From Thermoplasmata archaeon (lineage in GTDB: Archaea; Thermoplasmatota; Thermoplasmata; Methanomassiliicoccales; Methanomethylophilaceae), in NCBI GenBank assembly GCA_015063135.1, contig SUTA01000002.1, positions 1 through 64,000 of the forward strand: a stretch of DNA of 64,000 nucleotides, given 5' to 3'. Below, one piece after another: positions 36,678 to 46,898 of the stretch. The translations under genes and the position numbers were made by a program. Every line of letters starts with the position of its first letter. The first letter of the stretch is position 1. Under the pieces are notes generated by a model that had not been told where the DNA came from, searched no databases, and saw only the letters and a list, made by a program, of their open reading frames with translations.

Positions 36678-37219
36678 TACAGCCCTTCCTCGCGGAGCCT
36701 CTGCACTATCGACGCCGACATCTGCGCCAGCCTGAGGGCCCCCTGCTCCTCCAGTATGCCGGCGTCGTCGTCGGGGAACAAGGCGCTGTATGCCGCCGAG
36801 ATCGACGATGCGGCGGAATCCCCCCTCACCGCATCTGGGAGCATGAGGCGGTAGGATGGCAGGACCTCGACCTCCCTGGCCGTATCCCAGGGCTCAAAGG
36901 ACAGGAACCTGCCGAAGGTGAAGCCGACGTCGTAGGAGCAGCACTCCTTGCCGTAGACGGCCCCCTGGAGGCCCTTTGCGACCTCCTCCTCGGGGTCCCC
37001 GGCATAGAGGGACTCGGCGGTTATGCCGTACTCGGACTCCAGATAATCCAGGGCGTCCTTGCCTATGTCCAGGGGATCCAGCATGACCTTCCCGTAGAAC
37101 ACGGTCTCGAACTCCGAGCCGTCCCCGGGCAGGAGGCACACGGCCGCCTCGGCGACGGCGTCCGCCGGCATTCCCTTGGGCCCGGTGGCGGCGATCTCGA
37201 CTACGTAGAGGTCCTCCAT
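36674..37219 (-). CDS. degenerate DnaQ-like exonuclease-fold protein
   Basis: 181 residues. The N-terminus VVEIAATGPKGMPADAVAEAAVCLL has the shape of the DEDDh motif DTETTG...VxEIG but lacks the two acidic residues. CSYDVGFTFGRFL and LRLAQMSASIV resemble the later motifs of the intact exonuclease at 45651-46262 (SYNIEYDMNKFL, HRALSDARMAS), again without the key His and Asp. It is probably catalytically inactive. It ends at CGA (36676-36674) after REEGLY; the frame is open to 36608. Confidence 0.5.
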
Positions 37220-37320
37220 GGCCGCATAATAGCCAGGCTCCTTTAAGCAATTGCCGTCAGACGGACGATTAACATCGCTAACGTGCGTTGGTTTATACCC
37301 TTCCATTGAATCGGGGAATC

Positions 37321-39942
37321 ATGAAGCGTGCGAAGTCCATCGATGAGATTTTCCAGGAGGTAAAGGGCTATGACCTTGTAGTGACCAACGACGCCGCGCT
37401 GGCCACCGCCCTGAACGCCAGGATAGAGGACCCCGTGGTGGGGTTCTTCGCCATGACCCCCAAGCAGATCGCCGCGGTCGTGGCAGCCGATTTCCTCAAC
37501 GGGGGCACCGTCGGGGAGCTCGAGGCCATCTCCATCGTATGCGAGGAGACGGGCATGGGCCCGAAGCACGTTCACAGCGAGATAGACAACATCAAGGAGA
37601 TAAGGGAGCACACTAAAGACGTCGTCGGCAACCTCTACTCCCGCTCCGCCCGCACGGTGTACAGGTCCTACGAGAAGGTCAACACTATCGAGAGGGCGAT
37701 GGCCCTTTTCGACCCGGACAAATCCGATTTCTTCAAGGGCAAGCGCGTGGCGGCGGTCTGCGTCGACTGGTTCAACGACCTGGACAAGCACTTCCTGCCT
37801 ATTGGCTGCGATATCATAGAGGTCTACGGCGACGGCGAGTACTCCATCGACACCGTCTACTGCATAGGCAACGACAGGCAGATCGCAGAGAGCGTGGCGT
37901 CCATCATCCCCCCGGAGGATGCTGAGGACTACGCCATCGTCCTCGACTCCGCATCCCCCCTCACCGAGGCGTTCCGGTGCGCATTCTACCGCCGCGGCAT
38001 CCATTTCATCAACAGCATGGGAGTAAGGGACCTCTCGCAGATACGCGACTTCCTGCAGTTCGTGACATTGTCGCTCACCTACGACACTCTCCGCGTCAGG
38101 CACGTAAGGGAGCTGTTCTCCAATTTCAATTCAAAGATAAACGAGTCAAAGGACATGTACCTGCTCTGCAAGCTCACGGATGACGAGCTCTCCCCCTCGG
38201 CCAGGAGGCTCAGGACGCTGATGGCAGGCATCAGGGGGAGCACCTTCCTAGAGGCGGCCGACATCCTCTGGCCAGACGGCCAGCCCCAGGTCAGGATGGT
38301 CCTGGGCGAGATGGGGATGCAGGATTCCAAGATCACCGCCCAGGGGGTCAACTGGCTCTCCTATGCGGTAGACAACATCGCCGAACTGGAGCACAACGAG
38401 CAGATCCCCGATTACGAGAGGGAGGGCGTCCTGCTGGCGGACGTCAACCGCTCGGTCTACATCGACCGCCCGGTGGTGATATACGCAGGCATGGGCCACG
38501 AATGGGACTGCAAAGTCCGCTCCCAGAAGTACCTGGACATGGAGCGCGAATCCGAAATCGCGGCCGAGAAGCTCTCAGTCATACTGCAGCAGGGGGCCAG
38601 GCGCATTTACTGCGCCAACCTGGCGAAGGGGGGCAAGCCCGCCAGACCCTGCCTGATGTTCGACACCCTGTTCTCCAAGCCCTGTGACAGATTCAGGGAC
38701 ATATGCGGAGATGTAATTGAGGGGCCGTGGGTCGCCGAGACGGAATCCGTTCTGCCCTCGCACGGGGCCGTCGACGTCTCTGGCGAATGCCTGGACGACG
38801 CTTTCTCGAAGTCATCCTTCGACAAGTTCATGTCCTGCCCCATGGCATACTTCTTCAACAGGTTCATCAAGACCTCGGACAACGAGGCGACCGCCTTCGG
38901 CGACCTCATCCATATGTTCGCCGAGACGTATGTCTGCTATCCCGAGGAGGTGCGCAGTCTCGGCGTGGACCACTTCGTGGACATGGTTTCCGGAACGTAC
39001 TCTGGCCTCTCCTCCCCCATGATGGAGGAGGTCGACACGGACAGGATCAGGGTCGCCATGGCGAACACGATGGCCTACATAGACACCCTCGGGATATCCG
39101 GCCAGCCCATGAATGTGGACAACGGCACCAGGAAGCACCCGAATATCTTCATAGAGGCCCTGGGCAAGGAAAAGTCCTCGGAGATCTGCGAGACCTCCGA
39201 CAAGATGACCAGGTACCCCGTCCACGGCCATTTCGACCTGTTCTGGAACGGCACCGTCGTCGACTACAAGACGGGGAAGCCCAAGTCCGCGACGGATATG
39301 TGCGAGCTCATGGACGAGTCCGAGCGCCATGAATTCGGCCCGGAGTATCAGCCACTGATCTATCTGGCCCTAGCCATGGCCGACGGTTCCCCGGGGCGCT
39401 TCAGGCAGTTCTACATGATGGACAACGATATGGAATCGCTGTCCGGGGGATACGACATCGGGCGCAGCGTGCGCAGCGTGGACGTCGTGGAGTCCGACCT
39501 TATGGGGATCCTCAGGACCGACGCCGGCCTCAGGGAGGCCGTGAGCGGCAAGCTGAAGAAGGACTACAAGGAGCGGGCCGGCGACATCCTCGCCGCACTG
39601 GCGGACTCCGCGGATGGCGAGCCCTCGACGTGGGCGAAGCAGATTGCCGTCAAGAACACCATGCGCCAGAGGGGGATAGAGGAGGATTACGTCGAGACTG
39701 CCGTCGGCCATGTGGTAAAGTTCATCCACAGCGGAATGGTGGCCTACGGCGACCGCATTCTGGTCCCCCGGGAGAGGCTCTGCTCGTTCATGGCTGACCT
39801 CTCGAAAGCTCACGAGGCGGCTATGGAGATGAGCCGCACCGGGTTCATCATAGACCCAAAGATCGACTGCACGAAGTGCAGCTTCTACTCCGCCTGCACC
39901 AAGGCGGGCATCCAGGGAGGCGACGATGATGGTTCTGAATGA
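37321..39942 (+). CDS. AddB/RexB-like PD-(D/E)XK nuclease with iron-sulfur cysteines
   Basis: 873 residues. The C-terminal 330 residues form a RecB-type nuclease: GHFDLFWNGTVVDYKTGK (the D...xK motif), preceded by MSCPMAYFF and closed by CTKCSFYSAC. The four cysteines match the 4Fe-4S clasp of AddB-type nucleases. The N-terminal two thirds look like a degenerate helicase with no Walker A. Start MKRAKSIDE follows a TTTATA element at about 37291. The TGA stop overlaps the next gene by 17 bases; the pair should act together on DNA ends. Confidence 0.75.
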   Translation: MKRAKSIDEIFQEVKGYDLVVTNDAALATALNARIEDPVVGFFAMTPKQIAAVVAADFLNGGTVGELEAISIVCEETGMGPKHVHSEIDNIKEIREHTKDVVGNLYSRSARTVYRSYEKVNTIERAMALFDPDKSDFFKGKRVAAVCVDWFNDLDKHFLPIGCDIIEVYGDGEYSIDTVYCIGNDRQIAESVASIIPPEDAEDYAIVLDSASPLTEAFRCAFYRRGIHFINSMGVRDLSQIRDFLQFVTLSLTYDTLRVRHVRELFSNFNSKINESKDMYLLCKLTDDELSPSARRLRTLMAGIRGSTFLEAADILWPDGQPQVRMVLGEMGMQDSKITAQGVNWLSYAVDNIAELEHNEQIPDYEREGVLLADVNRSVYIDRPVVIYAGMGHEWDCKVRSQKYLDMERESEIAAEKLSVILQQGARRIYCANLAKGGKPARPCLMFDTLFSKPCDRFRDICGDVIEGPWVAETESVLPSHGAVDVSGECLDDAFSKSSFDKFMSCPMAYFFNRFIKTSDNEATAFGDLIHMFAETYVCYPEEVRSLGVDHFVDMVSGTYSGLSSPMMEEVDTDRIRVAMANTMAYIDTLGISGQPMNVDNGTRKHPNIFIEALGKEKSSEICETSDKMTRYPVHGHFDLFWNGTVVDYKTGKPKSATDMCELMDESERHEFGPEYQPLIYLALAMADGSPGRFRQFYMMDNDMESLSGGYDIGRSVRSVDVVESDLMGILRTDAGLREAVSGKLKKDYKERAGDILAALADSADGEPSTWAKQIAVKNTMRQRGIEEDYVETAVGHVVKFIHSGMVAYGDRILVPRERLCSFMADLSKAHEAAMEMSRTGFIIDPKIDCTKCSFYSACTKAGIQGGDDDGSE

Positions 39943-42808
39943 CTCCCAGACGAAGCTCGCCGAGACCAGGAACGGCATGATCGTCGTCGATGCCGGCCCC
40001 GGGACCGGGAAGACCAAGACCATAGTCCAGCGCTACATCAACATCGTCTCCCAGCCTGATGTGGAGATGAGGGACGTCCTCATGCTCACCTTCACCAACA
40101 ACGCTGCGAAGGAGATGGAGGAGAGGATCAAGGCAGGGATAGCGGCCAGCGGGGATCCCAGGCTCATGAAGAACGCCAACCTGGTGCAGGCCAGGACTTT
40201 CGACTCGTTCTGCCTCGCGGTGGTGATGGACGCCCCGGAGGCGGTCAGCGACTTCTTCGGGATAGACGAGAAGCTCACCCGCAGCGCGAGGATGGTGGAG
40301 AACGAGACCGTGAACCGCGAGGACTTCTCCAGGTTCCTGGACGGCTTCCTCCAGGACAGGGGCGAGGATTACGGCGATGCGGCCATCATCGCCAGCGACG
40401 AGGCCGGTTCGCTGCTTTCCCTCATCAACAAGCTCATGTCCCGCGGAATCGTCCCTCTGAAGGGGGGCTGGTTCGGCCTTGGCTTCGAGCGCGACCTCGT
40501 CGGTGACACGGAATGGCTGATCGACCAGATGGCGAAGGTCAACGAGAGGGGCAGGACATCGAAGCTGCTGAATCCGCTGAAGGATCTTGCAGATGCCGGC
40601 CTCCCCGTGGACGTGGACCGCAAGAGGGTCTCCCCTGAGGAGATCGAGCAGGCGGCCCGCGGATCGAGGGACGAGCTCCTGAGGTTCGTTCACGACCTCT
40701 ACTACGCCTACATCAGGCACATGGTCGCCGAGAACCGCCTGACATTCGGACTCGTGGCCCTGTTCGCCTTCACGGTCCTGTACAACAACGAGAGCGTCAG
40801 GGACAACCACAGGTTCAGGTACGTGATGATAGACGAGTTCCAGGACACCAATGCGAACCAGCTCATGATGTCCCTGATGGTGCTCAGCGAGCCCAACCTA
40901 TGCGCCGTGGGCGACTGGAAGCAGGGAATCTACAGCTTCAGGTTCGTCTCCATCGATAACATCGTCTATTTCGAGGATAAAGTGGTGCAGTTCCGCAGGT
41001 TCCTCAACGACGACAGGACCAGGGTCCCCTTCAGCATACCCGAGATCCAGAAGATGTCCCTGGACGTCAACTACAGGTCCTCGGCGCTGGTCATCGAGAA
41101 GTCCTTCGACACCCTGTACGTCAGGGCCACGAAGGACGAGGACGTCTCACCTGGCGGTAATGTCGTTATGCTCGAGCAGGGGCGCGAAGACATCGGCGGC
41201 GACACTGGTGCGCGCTATTGCCTGGCAGACTCCAAGGAGGCGGAGCCCTCCCTCGTAGCCAGGGCGATCAAGGACTACGTAGCGGGAGGGTACACCATCC
41301 ACGACGAGGACGGCCCCCGCCCGGCCGGATTCGGCGACATCTCCATCCTGAGCCGCAACACAAGGGACTGCAGGCTGATACTCGAGGCTTGCCAGTCCGA
41401 GGGCATACCCGCGTACCTGTTCGGCGACATGCCTATAATGGCTTCCCGCGAGGGGAAGCTGGCCCTGGCTTGGCTGAGGCTGGTCAACAACGAGCAGGAC
41501 CCCAGGGGATTCGTGCCCATCCTCCAGGACCTGGGCTACACCCTGATAGAGATACAATCAATGTACCGCACCGATCCTAGGGGGATCACGGTATTCGAGG
41601 CCCCGGCTGACATAAGGAAGCTCCGCAGGGATCTGCGCAACAAGCGCAGGAGGATATCCGAGCTGCTGAGCGCCATATTCGCCATCTACAGCCTGGACAA
41701 CGACTACACCCATGCCATAATATCCACCGTATCATCCGCCCACCGCGGCTCGCTGATGACGATAGCCGATGTGATCGGCATGATCGAGGCGGACATCCAG
41801 GACAGCAACGTGTACCCTGTGGAGAATCCCGTCTCCGGCGGCGCAGTCAGGATAATGACCATGCACAAATCCAAGGGGCTGGAGTTCCCGATCGTGATAA
41901 TCCCGTTCCTGGACAGGGCCAGGATGCCCTCGAGCCAGACGGACAAGAGCGTGTTCCGGTTCCACGAGAAGCTCGGCATCCGCTGCACGAAGAGGGTCTT
42001 CAGGACCGAGGGGTACTCGAAGATCATCAACGACCAGGACACTGCCATGTGCAGGACCGTCATCAATAAGGACTACGACGAGGATAGGAGGCTGTTCTTC
42101 GTGGCCGTCAGCCGCGCCAAGCAGTACCTGACGTTCATCGCGGCCGACCCGTCGAACTTCATGACCGATATCAGCAACGGCGATTATTCAGAGATCCCGG
42201 ACCGCCCGCTACCCAGGTCCGCCCTCTCCCAGACGCTGACGCCTTCCCCGGATATCGGAGGGTACGCCAAGCGCCGCATAAAGCTCGGCGTCCACGAGAT
42301 CATGGACTTCGCTGCCGAGGACGGCACCGGAGGGACCGCCGAGGGCGACGAGGTATGCGGCAAGGGCAAGGAGTACGGGACCAAGGTCCATGAGCTTGCC
42401 TATCTACTCATGAGGAAGGGCGCCCTCCCCGAGAGGGACTTCGAGGAGTACCCCGAGCTAGCACGCGCCAAGGAGGTCCTGGATGGCCTGGAAGGTGCAG
42501 ACCTGCTTGAAGGCGAGATAGACTGCGGGCTCCCGCTGGGCGACCCCGATGCAGTCCTCAGGGGCAGGATCGACCTGCTGGCCATCTATCCCGACAAGGT
42601 GGAGATCCACGACTGGAAGACCGACGCCTCCGACAGGTTCGAGCCCGAGTACAGGCTGCAGCTGTCGGTCTACGCCCATGCCGCGTCCTCCTTCTACAGG
42701 AAGCCGGCGGTGTGCATCATCGACTATCTGGGCCTCGAGCGCAGCGTGAAGTTCGACCCGATGCCGCTCGATACGATACGGGAGAGGACGTTGGCTAGGC
42801 TCAAATAA
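39926..42808 (+). CDS. UvrD/AddA-like helicase-nuclease
   Basis: 960 residues. SF1 helicase motifs: I VVDAGPGTGKTKTIV (about 22-36), II YVMIDEFQDTNANQ (about 305), a YRS motif, V MTMHKSKGLEFPIVIIPF (about 645) and VI LFFVAVSRAKQYL (about 725). A C-terminal PD-(D/E)XK nuclease follows with GRIDLLAIYPDKVEIHDWKT (about 880). With the preceding AddB-like protein it forms an AddAB-type end-resection complex, a bacterial-style machine. Native TAA stop (CTC AAA TAA). Confidence 0.85.
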   Translation: MMVLNDSQTKLAETRNGMIVVDAGPGTGKTKTIVQRYINIVSQPDVEMRDVLMLTFTNNAAKEMEERIKAGIAASGDPRLMKNANLVQARTFDSFCLAVVMDAPEAVSDFFGIDEKLTRSARMVENETVNREDFSRFLDGFLQDRGEDYGDAAIIASDEAGSLLSLINKLMSRGIVPLKGGWFGLGFERDLVGDTEWLIDQMAKVNERGRTSKLLNPLKDLADAGLPVDVDRKRVSPEEIEQAARGSRDELLRFVHDLYYAYIRHMVAENRLTFGLVALFAFTVLYNNESVRDNHRFRYVMIDEFQDTNANQLMMSLMVLSEPNLCAVGDWKQGIYSFRFVSIDNIVYFEDKVVQFRRFLNDDRTRVPFSIPEIQKMSLDVNYRSSALVIEKSFDTLYVRATKDEDVSPGGNVVMLEQGREDIGGDTGARYCLADSKEAEPSLVARAIKDYVAGGYTIHDEDGPRPAGFGDISILSRNTRDCRLILEACQSEGIPAYLFGDMPIMASREGKLALAWLRLVNNEQDPRGFVPILQDLGYTLIEIQSMYRTDPRGITVFEAPADIRKLRRDLRNKRRRISELLSAIFAIYSLDNDYTHAIISTVSSAHRGSLMTIADVIGMIEADIQDSNVYPVENPVSGGAVRIMTMHKSKGLEFPIVIIPFLDRARMPSSQTDKSVFRFHEKLGIRCTKRVFRTEGYSKIINDQDTAMCRTVINKDYDEDRRLFFVAVSRAKQYLTFIAADPSNFMTDISNGDYSEIPDRPLPRSALSQTLTPSPDIGGYAKRRIKLGVHEIMDFAAEDGTGGTAEGDEVCGKGKEYGTKVHELAYLLMRKGALPERDFEEYPELARAKEVLDGLEGADLLEGEIDCGLPLGDPDAVLRGRIDLLAIYPDKVEIHDWKTDASDRFEPEYRLQLSVYAHAASSFYRKPAVCIIDYLGLERSVKFDPMPLDTIRERTLARLK

Positions 42809-42837
42809 ATAATAATAAGAAGGCATTCCCGCCACCT

Positions 42838-45366
42838 ATGACGGGGCTCACCAGCGCGGAAGTCGCGGAGCGCAAGGCCAGAGGAGAGGTAAACCAGTCC
42901 GAATCAGTCACCGGAAGGAGCTATCTCGACATCCTGGTGAAGAACGTAGCCACGCCCTTCAACCTGCTGCTGTTCATCATAGGCGCTGCCTTGGCACTGC
43001 TCGGTAACTGGATCAGCGCCATATCGGCCACCGGCATCATCATCTTCAACATCCTGATCTCCACCATCCAGGAGATGCGCGCCAAGCGCCGCCTGGACAA
43101 GATAGCCCTGCTCACTCGCCCCAAGGTCACCGTCATCCGCGATGGGCAAGAGACCACGGTGGATCAGGACGACGTGGTCAAGGACGACCTGGTGGTCCTC
43201 AGGAGCGGCGACCAGGCCCTGGTCGACGGCACCCTCGAGAGCGTCAACTCGCTGGAGATGGACGAATCCGTGCTCACCGGCGAGTCCCACACCGTCAGGA
43301 AGAACGCAGGCGACCCCATCCTCTCCGGAACCGTATGCGTATCCGGCGAGGGGATGTTCAAGGTCACCGCCTTCGGCGACGACTCGTACGCCAACAAGAT
43401 GCTCGCCGATGCGAAGAAGTTCGTATCGAAGTCGACGCCCCTCCAGATGGAGACGTCCACCATCACCAAGATCCTCATGGTCCTTGCCGGCATCCTCATC
43501 ATCCTGTCCCTGGCCATGGAGCTGTTCCGCGGTCATGACATCGATGAGATCCTCGAGGTCATGGTTCTGTGCCTGGATGTGGTCCCCATCGCCCTCTTCC
43601 TCCTGGTCACCCTGACCTATATGCTGGCAGCCGTCCGCATGTCCAAGACCGGCGTGCTGCTACAGAACTCCAATTCCGTGGAGTCGATCAGCCATGTCGA
43701 CACCGTCTGCATGGACAAGACCGGCACCATCACCACCAACAAGCTCCTGTTCGAATCCGACAAGCCTTATATCGAGCCCAAGGAGGCCGCCAGACTATGC
43801 TCCCTACTGGCATCCGCCACCGGGAGCCGCAACCGCACCATGCAGGCCGTTCTCGCCCACTACGGCGAGACCGATGCGAAGGCGGACGAGGAGATCCAGT
43901 TCTCCTCCGACCGCAAGTTCAGCGCGGTCAGGGTAGGCGATGACACCATCTACTCCGGAGCGTGGAACGTCCTGGAGCCCCACTGCAGGAACGCCGATGG
44001 CGTCGGGGAATACATATAGGAGCAGGCCAAGAAGGGCCTCAGGACAATCGTGGTCTGCAGATCCGATTCGAAGGCCCTGTACGAGGGCGATGAGCCCGCC
44101 ATCCCCGACCTGGAGGTCGCCAACATCGTGAGCATAAGCGACGAGATAAGGCCGGACTGCCGCGACACCATCCAGGTTTTCCTGGACAACGACATGGAGA
44201 TCAAGGTCATCTCCGGCGACGACCCCGTCACCGTCGATGCGCTGTTCTCCCTCGCCGGCATACCAGGCGACAGGAGGATAATCTCCGGCCCGGAGCTGGA
44301 CGCCATGTCCGAAGAGGAATTCAAGGACGCCGCCCTCAACTGCAACATCTTCGGCAGGATGAAGCCGGAGAACAAGGAGGCCGTCATCCGCGAGCTCAAG
44401 CACAACGGCCGCTACGTCGCCATGATCGGCGATGGAGTGAACGACGTCAAGTCCATCAAGACCGCCCATGTGGGGATCGCCCTGCAGAGCGGCGCCGCTG
44501 CCGCCAGGGGGGTATCCGACATGGTCCTCATGGAGGACAGCTTCTCCTCCCTCCCCAAGGCGATAGTCGAGGGCAGGAGGACCGTCTCCGGCATGAGGGA
44601 CATCCTCAAGCTCTACCTCTCCAGGAACTTCGCCCTGGCGATCATGTTCATCCTTGTGATGGTATGCGTGGGATACGTCCCGATGATCCCCATCCAGAAC
44701 ACGTTCTACGCCTTCGTGGCGGTCACGGTCATAGCATTCTTCATGACCGTCTTCGCGAAGCCCGAGAAGAACCGGGAGCTGGTGCTGCCGGATGTGCTGA
44801 AGTTCGTCATACCTGCTGCGATAACGATAGGCGCCCTGGGCGTCCTGGTCTACGCCGGGACCTGGATCCTCGTTGATCGCGGGGACCTCGTCGTGGACAT
44901 GGAGTACATGCTCCAGTTCGTGCCCGAGGACATGGCCTCCACCGTCGATGAGCTGTTCCTCATGCTCTCCTGGGGGGAGCCAAGCATGTCGGAGATCTGC
45001 GCAAGGTCCGCCATGGTGCTGACGGTATCGGTGGCAGGCGTCCTCCAGCTTGTGCTCATCTGCCCGCCGTTCAAATTCCTGTCCTACGACGGCAGGATCA
45101 ACAAGAGCATCCTCCCGCCCATCCTCATGCTGCTGATGCTGGGGCTGGTCGCCGCGATGCTATTGTTCCTCAAGCAGATAGCCATCGCCCTGTGCGGCTT
45201 CGTAATCTTCCCCAGCTGGTACTACGGCGTGATGTTCGGATGCGTGATCATCTGGCTGGCGCTGACGCTGCTCTTCCTCAAGCTGGACGTGCTCCACAGG
45301 CCCGTGGACCGCTTCGAGTCCTTCTACATGAAGAGGCTCGGCACGATCGGCGACGAGAAGAAGCGA
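42838..45366 (+). CDS. P-type cation-transporting ATPase with one in-frame TAG
   Basis: 842 residues if TAG is read. Parts in order: N-terminal cation ATPase domain, M1-M2, A domain with TGES (about 147), M3-M4, phosphorylation motif CMDKTGTITTNK (Asp about 293), nucleotide domain, MIGDGVNDVKSIKTAHVGIAL (about 530) and C-terminal helices. Codon 394 is TAG (44017-44019), between VGEYI and EQAKKGLRTIVV. Sequence on both sides is family-typical in the same frame, so it reads as pyrrolysine or an equivalent sense codon. The ion is not assigned. It ends TIGDEKK at CGA 45364-45366; the frame is open to 45606. Confidence 0.85.
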
Positions 45367-45591
45367 TCGCCAGAAGCACCATTCTTCCCTGGACACGTCA
45401 GCGACGACGCCGCTGCTGTCCTCGACGCGGATGTACTCCACGTTCGCCAGCTTGTTGTGGGAAATGTGGTGTTTGACGACGTCCGAGACTATCTCGCGCG
45501 CCTCGACCTCCCCGTGCAGCGTGTCCGGGCCCAGAGTGAAGAAGTCCGGAAGCTCCCAGCCCGTCGAATCTACAAGTGTTATCCTGGCCAT
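45367..45591 (-). CDS. small hypothetical protein
   Basis: A 74-residue acidic protein (MARITLVDSTGWELPDF at the N-terminus, ending EEWCFW) with mixed alpha/beta character and no recognised family. It ends at CGA (45369-45367), converging with the P-type ATPase on CGATCG. Without CGA as stop the frame runs to 45160 as an antisense shadow of the ATPase gene. It starts 59 bases from the end of the exonuclease gene on the same strand. Confidence 0.5.
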
Positions 45592-45650
45592 TTTCTCCCC
45601 GGTTAGTGGCAGGGGTTATGAAGTTAAAAGCGTAACCGTAGTTGGATGCA

Positions 45651-46262
45651 TCGGGGCCTGTAATCGTGATTGCGCCACATGGCGATCATGACGTAGGAGG
45701 CCATCCTCGCGTCGGATAGCGCCCTGTGGTCCTGCACCCCGTTGATGCCGGCGGGGTCCCCGTCCACGATCATGGAGTATGCTACGTCGAGCTTCGGGTA
45801 CCTGTACTGCCTCCCGTAGTACTCGCTGGGCAGCTTGCAGACGGGGGTGGCCGCCTTCATGATGTCCTCGCACTGGCGGAACGTCCCTCTGAGGAACCAC
45901 GGCTCCAGGTACAGGAACTTGTTCATGTCGTACTCGATGTTGTACGACGTGACCCACTTCCCCCTGAGGATCCTCCTGACGTCATCAATCACATACGGCA
46001 GCGGAGGGGCCTCGGCCACCATGTCCAGGGTGAGGTCGGTGTTCTCGAAGATCCACGCGTTGCGGCGGTAGTCGTTCCACTCCTCAACATCGTAGCCCAC
46101 CACCGAGGAATAGACGTCCTTAACTGTGCCCTTGGAGAGGGACACCCTCGTGATGCCTATGTCCACCACTACATCATCCGGGGCGCCCTTGAGGCCGGTG
46201 GTCTCGGTATCCAGGACGTAGATCTCGTCCTGGCAGAAATCGTCGAGGGTCAGCTCCGCCAT
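45651..46262 (-). CDS. DnaQ-like 3'-5' exonuclease
   Basis: 203 residues of the DEDDh family. ExoI motif VLDTETTGL (about 15-23), ExoII YNIEYDMNKFL (about 111-121), ExoIII DHRALSDARMA (about 180-190) with catalytic His and Asp intact. It would trim 3' ends of DNA or RNA. ATG 46262 follows a TTTATACAC-type TATA element. It ends NHDYRP at CGA (45653-45651); a TAA lies eight codons later. The frame upstream of its ATG is continuous with the YdeI-like gene, separated only by CGA. Confidence 0.82.
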
Positions 46263-46304
46263 ATCCGGAGTAATGCGTACGGTGTATAAACAGGGTTCCG
46301 CCGT

Positions 46305-46898
46305 TCGATAGTCCGAGAGCCTGCCGTAGTCGTCCCACTGGCCGTACATGTTCCCCTTGCGCGTCTCGGCTAGGAAGTGCTCCAGGGCCTTCTCGTATGA
46401 TACGGGATCGACGGCCTTGATGTTGGCCAGGTTGAACGCCCTGACGCGCCTGTAGAGCGGCGGGAACGACTGGAACCTGGTCCAGAGGCGGTGCTTCTTG
46501 AGGGCGGCCTCCAGCTCCGGGTCGATGCGGAAGCTGCGGGGGCCCATGGCCGGGAGCACCCTCCTGCCGGCATCTGTCATCAGGCCCAGCTTCTCCAGCC
46601 TGCGGACCCTCTCCTTGTTCAGCTCCGACCAGACGCCACCCTTCCTCCTGGGGGAGAACCTCTGGGCGCGGACGCCGCCGATGAGCGCGTGGGTGCTGTC
46701 GATCCACCCGAAGCACAGCGCCTCCTCCACCGCATCGATGTACCAGAACGTGCCCTCACCCTCGGGTCTGCCCTTCTTCACGGCCACCCAGCACTCTTCC
46801 GCCGTGGCGTGGTTCTCCTGGAGCCATGCCCTGAACTGGAGCCTGTCGGCGACATCGAGTAAGCAAGATCCTCTCGACTTGTCCTCTTCCGGTTCCAT
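46305..46898 (-). CDS. YdeI/OmpD-associated family protein
   Basis: 197 residues, matching the family's usual length. Typical segments: FRAWLQENHATAEECWVAVKKG, TFWYIDAVEEALCFGWIDSTH (about 52-72), RFSPRRKGGVWSELNKERV, and the C-terminal DUF1801/YdeI-type region ending YGRLSDY. The biochemical role is not established. It ends at CGA (46307-46305). The exonuclease promoter follows directly, and the same frame continues through it into the exonuclease, so under the standard code one 424-residue hybrid would be predicted. Confidence 0.8.

Noticed and set aside
35813-37246. A 477-residue thioesterase with a long extension
   Set aside because: The family length is about 140 residues, and the extension is an out-of-frame reading of the zinc-ribbon gene and antisense of the DnaQ-like gene.
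42838-44019. P-type ATPase called as two separate genes or a pseudogene
   Set aside because: Both halves are in one frame with all motifs intact and no other lesion. A second TAG of the same kind occurs in the transposase, and no gene uses TAG as stop.
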